A stretch of 64,000 bases of DNA from Paraburkholderia phosphatilytica (GTDB lineage Bacteria; Pseudomonadota; Gammaproteobacteria; Burkholderiales; Burkholderiaceae). Made by a program: the position numbers and the translations under genes. Below the pieces are notes generated by a model that worked only from the letters and a program-made list of their open reading frames with translations, had not been told where the DNA came from and made no database searches. Position 1 is the stretch's first letter, and each line of letters opens with the position of its first letter. The DNA is taken from positions 62,001 through 126,000 of the forward strand of contig NZ_QQOA01000019.1 of assembly GCF_003443895.1 (NCBI RefSeq), read 5' to 3'. Of the stretch, positions 58,626-64,000 are shown in pieces.

Positions 58626-59752
58626 GCCGCCTCTCCGGGCGTATCCGTGTGATATCGCGGGCCCTGCCTCGGCTTGCGCTCAAACCGCTGCGCCGGTCGC
58701 CGGCGCAGATGCGGCGCATCCTGATCGCACACAACCTGCTGCTGGGCGATACGCTGCTGCTCACCCCGCTGATCGCGAAGCTGCGCGCGCAATACCCGGA
58801 CGCGCACATCGCGCTCACCTGTCCGAAGCCGATCGTGCCGCTGTACGCGGGCCGGCCGTTCGGCGTCGAGGCGCTGCCGTTCGACCCGCGCGACCTCGCG
58901 ACCGTGCTCGGCGTGCTGCGCTCGGGGCCGTACGATCTCGGCATCGTCGCGGGCGACAACCGGCACAGCTGGCTCGCGCTCGCCGCGAACTGCCGCTGGA
59001 TCGTCGCCCATGAACACGACGTGCCGGCGTGGAAAAACTGGCCCGTGAACGCAGCCATTCCGTATCCGGCCACGCCTGCCGCATGGGCCGATCTCGCGAC
59101 GGAACTGGTGCCCGGGCCGGCGCCGCGGCGCTATCGCCCGGACGACTGGCCCGCGCCGTCCCACGCCGCGCTGCCCGATGTCGCGCTGCTCGAGCGGCCG
59201 TACGTCGTGCTGCATCCGGGCGCGAGCACGACCGTCAAGCGTTGGCCCGTCGCGCGCTGGCGCGAACTCGCGCAGTTCGTGGCCGCGCGCGGCTACACGC
59301 CCGTGTGGAGCGGCGGACCGGGCGAAGACAAGCTGATCCGCACGATCGATCCGGACCCTGCGCATCCGAATCTGGCCGGCAAGCTGGGGCTCGGGGAGCT
59401 GTGGCATCTGTTTGCCGGCGCGCGGGCGGTGGTGTGCCCCGATACCGGCGTCGCACACCTCGCGCGGCTGATCGGCGTGCCGGCCGTCGCGCTGTTCGGA
59501 CCGGGCAACGCATCGATTCACGGGGCGGGCGAATACTGGCGCGACGTCCCGTTCACGCCGGTGACGATTGCGGACATGCCATGTCGCGACGAGCCGTTCA
59601 TTTTCCGGCGCAAGGTCGAATGGGTGCGACGCTGCGACCGCAACGACAGGACCTGCGTCGCATGGCGTGGCGATCACGCGGACTGCATGGACCGCCTGAG
59701 CGTCGCAGCCGTCAGCGGCGCACTGCATAACGTACTGGTGGAAGTTCAATGA
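58622..59752 (+). CDS. GT9 (ADP-heptose:LPS heptosyltransferase-like) glycosyltransferase
   Basis: A 376-residue GT-B enzyme of family 9, the family of WaaC/WaaF/WaaQ that adds heptose to the LPS core. The N-terminal domain has ILIAHNLLLGDTLLLTPLIAKL; the C-terminal domain has VVLHPGASTTVKRWPVARW and the donor-binding VVCPDTGVAHLARLIGVPAVALFGPGN. The C-terminus contains four cysteines in about 50 residues. It overlaps the next gene, an O-antigen ligase-like protein, by 4 bp, consistent with a role in LPS core completion. Donor specificity is not certain. Confidence 0.9.
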   Translation: MSRLSGRIRVISRALPRLALKPLRRSPAQMRRILIAHNLLLGDTLLLTPLIAKLRAQYPDAHIALTCPKPIVPLYAGRPFGVEALPFDPRDLATVLGVLRSGPYDLGIVAGDNRHSWLALAANCRWIVAHEHDVPAWKNWPVNAAIPYPATPAAWADLATELVPGPAPRRYRPDDWPAPSHAALPDVALLERPYVVLHPGASTTVKRWPVARWRELAQFVAARGYTPVWSGGPGEDKLIRTIDPDPAHPNLAGKLGLGELWHLFAGARAVVCPDTGVAHLARLIGVPAVALFGPGNASIHGAGEYWRDVPFTPVTIADMPCRDEPFIFRRKVEWVRRCDRNDRTCVAWRGDHADCMDRLSVAAVSGALHNVLVEVQ

Positions 59753-60996
59753 CAATGGCGCGAGTGGAGCGCGTGCTGTGGGTTGCCTGTCCGGCCATCC
59801 TCTTTATCGTGATGTTCGGGCACATGACGGCCCTCGAATTCAACGCGCTCGGGCTGCTCGCGCTCGGCACGCTCGCGGCCGCATGTTCGCGTGAGCGCCC
59901 GTCCATGCAGCGCTGGCCGCTCGCCCTGCCGATCGGTGCCTGGGCGCTGTGGGCCGCGTGCGCGGTCGGATGGTCGGCATTCCCGACTATCAGCCTGCAT
60001 GCGTGGTTCGACGAAATGCTGTATCCGCTCGTCGCGTTCTGGGGCTTCTGGCTGGTCGGCTCGCGCGCCGAACGTCCGCAGCGCATCGTGTTCTTCAACT
60101 GGCTCGGCTGCCTGCTGCTGGCGGTGATCAGCCTGCGCAACTGGGGGCATCTGCAGCCGCCCACCGCGGATACAGGCCTGCTGCACTTCTACAATCGCGT
60201 CGGCCATACGAGCTCGCTCGCGGTGTTCGCGATGCCGCTTTTCAGCGGCCTGATGCTGCGTCCGCGCTGGAGAACGGTGGGCGTGACGGGCCTCGTGCTG
60301 TGCCTGTTCATCGGCCTCGCAACGCTCAACCGCTTCTTCTGGCCCGCCGCGGGTATCACGCTGCTGGTGGCGCTGTTCCCGCTCTACCGCCGTCACATCA
60401 TGCTCGCCGTGCTGGCGATCGCGCTGGTGGGCGCGGCAGGCATCGGCACGCTCGAAGTCAGCGCGCGGCTGCGTTATGGACACAACATGCCGCCGCCGAC
60501 CGCGCAGGACTTCAAGATCGGCGGTCATCAGATCTACGTGCCGAAGGCGCTGGCCGGTATCGGCGACACGCTGTCGTCGGACACGCGGCCGAAAGTGTGG
60601 GCGTTCTATCGCGCGGCCGGCGCACAGCACGCGTGGCGCGGCGTGGGCTTCGGCAAGCCGCTGCCCGGCATGGCCTACCGCGCGGAGATGCCGGCGTCGC
60701 TGCTGCAGCTGGAGCCGCAGGCGCCAACCCACGCGCATAACCTGTTCCTCAACACCTGGCTGCAGACCGGCTTCATCGGGCTCGCGCTGCAAACGATGCT
60801 GCTGCTCGCGCTCGTCGCGCGCTTCTGGCGTCTGCGGAAGATGGAACCGTGGGTGTGCGCGGCCGGTATCGCGCTGGTGGCCGGCATGATCACGAAGAAC
60901 ACGACCGACGACTTCATGTGGCAGACCACGATACTCGCGTTCTGGTCGTTCGCGGGGCTGCTGCTAGGGAGTGGAGAACGACTCGCGGGACGGTAG
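59749..60996 (+). CDS. O-antigen ligase-like (Wzy_C family) membrane protein
   Basis: A 415-residue protein with about 11-12 hydrophobic helices and a large periplasmic loop. The loop includes GVGFGKPLPGMAYRAEM and ends with THAHNLFLNTWLQTGFIGLALQTMLL, the conserved His-containing segment of the WaaL/Wzy_C family. Pairing with a heptosyltransferase-like gene favours WaaL (joining O-antigen to lipid A-core) over a Wzy polymerase, but the two are hard to tell apart by sequence. A hairpin covers its stop codon. Confidence 0.87.
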   Translation: MTMARVERVLWVACPAILFIVMFGHMTALEFNALGLLALGTLAAACSRERPSMQRWPLALPIGAWALWAACAVGWSAFPTISLHAWFDEMLYPLVAFWGFWLVGSRAERPQRIVFFNWLGCLLLAVISLRNWGHLQPPTADTGLLHFYNRVGHTSSLAVFAMPLFSGLMLRPRWRTVGVTGLVLCLFIGLATLNRFFWPAAGITLLVALFPLYRRHIMLAVLAIALVGAAGIGTLEVSARLRYGHNMPPPTAQDFKIGGHQIYVPKALAGIGDTLSSDTRPKVWAFYRAAGAQHAWRGVGFGKPLPGMAYRAEMPASLLQLEPQAPTHAHNLFLNTWLQTGFIGLALQTMLLLALVARFWRLRKMEPWVCAAGIALVAGMITKNTTDDFMWQTTILAFWSFAGLLLGSGERLAGR

Positions 60997-61026
60997 CCCG
61001 CGAACCGCGACGGCCGCGGGCTACCG
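60991..61026 (+). terminator. Hairpin at the end of the ligase gene
   Basis: CGGTAGCCCGCG (60991-61002) and CGCGGGCTACCG (61015-61026) form a perfect 12-bp stem with a 12-nt loop; the ligase stop codon TAG is in the left arm. No T-run follows, so it is likely a Rho-dependent or transcript-protecting hairpin, possibly serving also the convergent lipoprotein gene. Confidence 0.5.
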
Positions 61027-61071
61027 CGCTGAACGGCCTCGGCGAGAATCCGGGGGCCGCGCACCCATCAC

Positions 61072-61344
61072 TCACACGCAATCGAACTCTACGGTGACCG
61101 ACTGGCTGGTCACGCCCCACACCCCGTCGGTATGTACCGAGATCACGTGCAGGCGCTGCTGCGTGCGGTCGCAATAAGCGGCCGCGTGTTTCAGGCCGAG
61201 ACGCCGAACGTGATTCCAGGACACGAGCGATATGCGCGCACGGCTCGTCACGATCAGGTGTCCATCGTCGCGGGTCTCGACGTTCGAGATCGCCGTGCAG
61301 GCCGCCAGGCCGCATAGGCTCGCCAACATGATGCTTCGCTTCAT
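61072..61344 (-). CDS. Small putative lipoprotein
   Basis: A 90-residue protein. The ATG at 61344 opens a lipoprotein signal peptide, MKRSIMLASLCGLAAC, with lipobox LAAC (Cys16). The mature part is short and beta-rich (GHLIVTSRARISLVSWNHVRRLGLKHAAAYCDRTQQ), with two more cysteines. Similar tiny lipoproteins are common in Burkholderia, but I do not recognise a named family. A longer in-frame start would bury the signal peptide. Confidence 0.75.
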   Translation of the reverse strand: MKRSIMLASLCGLAACTAISNVETRDDGHLIVTSRARISLVSWNHVRRLGLKHAAAYCDRTQQRLHVISVHTDGVWGVTSQSVTVEFDCV

Positions 61345-61524
61345 TGCCCCCCCGGCTGTGTCGGGGCATTGTGCTGGCTGATCCCGCACACTGGCAATAG
61401 GGAAATCGTAATCTTGCGCCGCCTGTCGTGGCGGCCGCCGCGCCGAACGGCCACCCAAAGCGAAACAGGACGATCGCCCGCCCTGTTCCTTGCAGCATCT
61501 TTCACGCCGTTCGGCGCGTGTGGT

Positions 61525-63171
61525 TTATACCGTCTGCAACGGCGTCAGGTCCGCGAGAACCGGCTCGGCGGCACGCACCGATGCCCGCTCACCCGATGCG
61601 GACGCGCCCGCCGAACGGCCGTGACCGTCGACCTGGAACACCGCGACCGCGTCGTGCAGCACTTCGGTCTGCTCTTCGAGCGACTTCGCGGCGGCGGCCG
61701 CCTCCTCGACAAGCGCGACATTGTTCTGCGTCACTTCGTCGATCTGCGAGATCGCCTGATTGACCTGCTCGATGCCCGAGCTCTGCTCCGCAGCGGCAGA
61801 CTCGATCTCGGCCATGATGCGCGTCATCCGCTCGACGGCCTGCATCGCGTCGCTCATCGTCTTGCCGGCCTGCTGCACGAGCGAGGCGCCCTGCTCGACC
61901 TGCGCTGCCGAATCGCCGATCAGTTCCTTGATCTCCTTCGCGGCCGTGCCCGAGCGCTGCGCGAGACTGCGCACTTCCGACGCGACCACCGCGAAACCGC
62001 GGCCCTGTTCGCCCGCGCGAGCGGCTTCGACCGCGGCGTTCAGCGCGAGGATGTTGGTCTGGAACGCGATGCCTTCGATGATGCCGGTGATGTCCTTCAC
62101 CTTGCGCGACGATTCGGTGATGCCGTCCATCGTATCGACCACACGCTCGACCACTTCGCCGCCGCGCACGACCGTCTGCAGCGCGCCCTGCGCGAGCCGG
62201 TTCGCTTCCCTCGCGTTGTCCTCGTTCTGCTTCACGGTGGACGAAAGCTGCTCGATGCTTGCCGCGGTGCGCTCCAGCGCGGCCGCCTGCTGCTCGGTGC
62301 GGCGCGACAGGTCCAGGTTGCCCGCGGCGATTTCCTTCACGCCGTGCGCGATCGCGCCGCTGCTGCCGCGCACCTTCGACACGGTGTCGGACAGCCCGTC
62401 GCGCATCTGGCGCAGCGCGACGATCAGCTGCCCCATTTCGCTGCGCGAGCCGTCGCCGACGGCGATCGTCAGGTCGCCTGCTGCGATGCTCTGGAAATGC
62501 TCGACCATCCGGTTGACCGGGCGCACGATCGCGGCCGCCAGACCCGCGCGCGCGACGAGACCCACGACGATCGCGATCACGCCGATCGCAACGAACAGCA
62601 GCGTCACGAAATGGAAGCGCGCGTTCACGGCGGCCGTCGCCTGCTGCTCGCTGTCGCCCTGCACTTTTTCAAGCGCATCGATCGCCTTTGCATAGGCGGC
62701 GTAGTAGGTGTTCGCCGTCTCGCCCTGGATCGTGCGGAAAGTGTTGAAGTCGTTGTCGTTGAGCGCCTTGAACTCGGGCTCGATCGCCTGATCGACGAGC
62801 GCTGCGCGCGCCTGCGCGACGGCCTGGGCGAGACGCTTCTCGTCGTCGTTCGCGAACGGGCCGGCGAGGTAATGCTGGAAGTCGCCGTTCGAATCGACCA
62901 GCACCTTGTGCGCGTTGGGCAGCAGGTCGTCGGTCTGCTTGCCGACGCTGAAGAGCGTCTCGTAGCTGCCGAGCGCGAGGCGGACCTGCAGCAGTTTTTC
63001 CGAGCTGGTCTTGAGCGTCGACATGCCGATCGAGCTGCGTTGCGTGTCGACCAGACTTTCGCTTGCCAGCTTGATGGCCCCGTAGCCAATCACGATCACT
63101 GTCAATAACAGGCCGACGAACGCGCAGATCGTCAGGGTCAGCCGGGTGCGGATACTTATATTGTTGAACAT
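61525..63171 (-). CDS. Methyl-accepting chemotaxis protein
   Basis: A 548-residue transducer. TM1 (about residues 10-32), a periplasmic four-helix-bundle ligand domain (about 33-188), TM2 (about 189-212), HAMP (ARAGLAAAIVRPVNRMVEHFQSIAAGDL) and a cytoplasmic signalling domain follow. The hairpin tip is FQTNILALNAAVEAARAGEQGRGFAVVASEVRSLAQRS, which binds CheA/CheW. The C-terminus ends in TPLQTV without the WxxF pentapeptide that tethers CheR/CheB, so methylation probably depends on other receptors. The ligand is unknown. Confidence 0.95.
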   Translation of the reverse strand: MFNNISIRTRLTLTICAFVGLLLTVIVIGYGAIKLASESLVDTQRSSIGMSTLKTSSEKLLQVRLALGSYETLFSVGKQTDDLLPNAHKVLVDSNGDFQHYLAGPFANDDEKRLAQAVAQARAALVDQAIEPEFKALNDNDFNTFRTIQGETANTYYAAYAKAIDALEKVQGDSEQQATAAVNARFHFVTLLFVAIGVIAIVVGLVARAGLAAAIVRPVNRMVEHFQSIAAGDLTIAVGDGSRSEMGQLIVALRQMRDGLSDTVSKVRGSSGAIAHGVKEIAAGNLDLSRRTEQQAAALERTAASIEQLSSTVKQNEDNAREANRLAQGALQTVVRGGEVVERVVDTMDGITESSRKVKDITGIIEGIAFQTNILALNAAVEAARAGEQGRGFAVVASEVRSLAQRSGTAAKEIKELIGDSAAQVEQGASLVQQAGKTMSDAMQAVERMTRIMAEIESAAAEQSSGIEQVNQAISQIDEVTQNNVALVEEAAAAAKSLEEQTEVLHDAVAVFQVDGHGRSAGASASGERASVRAAEPVLADLTPLQTV

Positions 63172-63306
63172 TGGCAGTTCCGTAGTGCAGTTGGTCGCCG
63201 GTTTGGCTTCCCACTTCCGGGTTACGGCAGCATGACGCGCGCGATGGATAGGGGAATTCCATGAGTCATGGCGGCAACGCCGGCCAATGACCCACTATCT
63301 GGACGC

Positions 63307-63333
63307 GATCCGGCGCTGATTCGCCGTTGTTTA
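63307..63333 (-). promoter_or_regulatory. Possible sigma-28 promoter for the chemoreceptor gene
   Basis: On the minus strand TAAA is followed 15 nt later by GCCGGATC, compared with the sigma-28 consensus TAAA-N15-GCCGATAA (all of the -35 core, half of the -10). It lies about 135 bp upstream of the chemoreceptor start. The match is partial. Confidence 0.3.
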
Positions 63334-63485
63334 CCTTGCGGACTAAACATTCCGCGCGACCCGTTTGCGAGGGGTTGCGAGCAATTCGCAGCGACGGTCA
63401 TCGCATGGCACAACCACAGCGTTAACCGGTCAGCGCACCATCAGCGCGACCCGCAGGCGGCCCTGGTGGCCTGTCGTTTCGTTTG

Positions 63486-63491
63486 TATAAT
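63486..63491 (+). promoter_or_regulatory. -10 element upstream of the WecA-like gene
   Basis: A perfect TATAAT lies 35 bp before the ATG at 63527, in an otherwise GC-rich region. The -35 position has no good match, so strength is uncertain. Confidence 0.5.
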
Positions 63492-63526
63492 CTGGCGTTT
63501 TGCCTTTCCGCCCCGGCCTCTTTTTC

Positions 63527-64000
63527 ATGCTCAGTTTCGCGCTCGGCTTCATCGTCTCCTTGCTGATCACGCTGCTGATCGTGCGTTATGCGCATCTGCA
63601 TGAAAAATTCTCGACCGACACCGACCTCGGCGGCGTGCAGAAATTCCACGCGCGCCCCGTGCCGCGCATCGGCGGGACCGGCATCCTGATCGGGCTCGTC
63701 GCGGGCGCGCTGGAACTGCATCGCGCCTATCCGGCGGTATCGGGCGGCATCGTCGCGCTGACCGCGTGCGGACTGCCCGCGTTCGGCTCGGGCCTCGTCG
63801 AAGACCTCACGAAGCGCGTGTCGCCGCTCGCGCGGCTCGTCTGCACGATGGCCGCCGCGGCCCTCGCCTACTTTCTGCTCGACATCGCGGTGACGCGCAT
63901 CAGCGTGCCGCCGCTCGACTTCCTGCTGTCGTATGCGGCGGTCTCCTGCGCGGTGACGGTGCTCGCGGTGGCCGCGCTCGCCAACGCGATCAACATCATC
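63527..64000 (+). CDS. WecA/MraY-family glycosyl-1-phosphate transferase, 5' part
   Basis: The first 158 codons of a polytopic membrane protein, cut by the window end. After a first helix (MLSFALGFIVSLLITLLIV), the conserved loop KFHARPVPRIGGTGILIGL appears. GLVEDLTKRVSPLARL follows, the acidic motif of polyprenyl-phosphate GlcNAc-1-phosphate transferases, and the last visible residues NAINII match the start of their NxxNxxDG motif. Such enzymes start O-antigen or other lipid-linked glycans by moving a sugar-1-phosphate onto undecaprenyl phosphate. It is probably WbpL/WecA type; MraY is less likely without cell-wall genes nearby. Confidence 0.88.
   Translation, partial: MLSFALGFIVSLLITLLIVRYAHLHEKFSTDTDLGGVQKFHARPVPRIGGTGILIGLVAGALELHRAYPAVSGGIVALTACGLPAFGSGLVEDLTKRVSPLARLVCTMAAAALAYFLLDIAVTRISVPPLDFLLSYAAVSCAVTVLAVAALANAINII

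Larger units (their letters stand above)
63172..63526. promoter_or_regulatory. Divergent control region between the chemoreceptor and WecA-like genes
   Basis: A 355-bp gap with no supported gene. It holds a probable promoter for the plus-strand gene (-10 at 63486-63491) and, on the minus strand, a possible flagellar-type sigma-28 promoter for the chemoreceptor gene (63307-63333). Confidence 0.5.

Noticed and set aside
58229..59755. Minus-strand open frame of 508 codons opposite the GT9 gene
   Set aside because: The GT9 frame shows full family motifs and is coupled to the ligase gene; the opposite frame is Arg-rich with no domain.
61369..63108. Long plus-strand open frame (579 codons) across the chemoreceptor gene
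   Set aside because: It is antisense to a complete chemoreceptor with all domains. The translation is Arg/His/Asp-rich with no fold, a common by-product of GC-rich codon bias.
1..64000. CRISPR arrays, rRNA, tRNA and complete insertion sequences
   Set aside because: No regularly spaced repeats, no rRNA-like sequence, no cloverleaf and no transposase gene were found on reading through both strands.

Overview
The window is GC-rich, densely coded chromosomal DNA of betaproteobacterial character. The gene families (Pel cluster, Campylobacter-type nonulosonate genes, NodT-type efflux, Burkholderia-like small proteins) point to Burkholderiaceae, most likely Burkholderia, Paraburkholderia or Caballeronia. 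This is an inference from gene content and codon use; no rRNA or other marker gene is present.

Positions 1-24000, plus strand: a surface-polysaccharide (O-antigen or capsule type) locus. Two membrane O-acyltransferases and a coupled secreted ankyrin protein come first. Next are rfbF-rfbG-rfbH, which make a CDP-3,6-dideoxy-4-ketohexose, then a GtrA/GtrB-type flipping pair, an SDR sugar reductase and a ThDP (acetolactate-synthase-like) enzyme. That set resembles the yersiniose (branched 3,6-dideoxyhexose) route. A legionaminic-acid-type nonulosonate block follows: legB, legC, a NeuD-family acyltransferase, legI, a Gfo/Idh oxidoreductase, an SDR, a large polytopic protein, legG and a PtmE-like CBS-nucleotidyltransferase. 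A Wzx-like flippase and a GT2 glycosyltransferase close the locus. No CMP-nonulosonate synthetase or obvious Wzy polymerase is seen.

Positions 24011-37235, minus strand: a complete pelABCDEFG operon for the c-di-GMP-controlled Pel exopolysaccharide, converging on the first locus. Upstream lie a GNAT acetyltransferase and a VapBC toxin-antitoxin pair.

Positions 38984-47643: two divergent signalling operons. The minus-strand one encodes a PAS histidine kinase, a CheC-like phosphatase and a response regulator with a degenerate HD-GYP domain. The plus-strand one encodes a periplasmic sugar-binding-type protein (GTG start), a membrane histidine kinase and a receiver-GGDEF-EAL protein with a degenerate GGDEF domain. 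The two regulators have closely similar receivers, so the locus looks like a duplicated c-di-GMP signalling module next to pel.

Positions 47644-50600: a loosely packed accessory stretch with an orphan hypothetical gene, an XRE regulator divergent from two tandem paralogous genes of unknown function, and a hairpin-capped small gene.

Positions 50660-55817: a TetR/CerR-type repressor divergent from an EmrA-EmrB-NodT tripartite efflux operon, with a 28-bp palindrome in the shared promoter.

Positions 55837-64000: a GFA-family protein, a sulfotransferase-like protein, a small conserved protein, a GT9 heptosyltransferase-like gene coupled to an O-antigen ligase-like gene, a small lipoprotein, a methyl-accepting chemotaxis protein, and the start of a WecA/MraY-type glycosyl-1-phosphate transferase cut by the window end. 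No tRNA, rRNA, CRISPR array or intact insertion sequence was seen.
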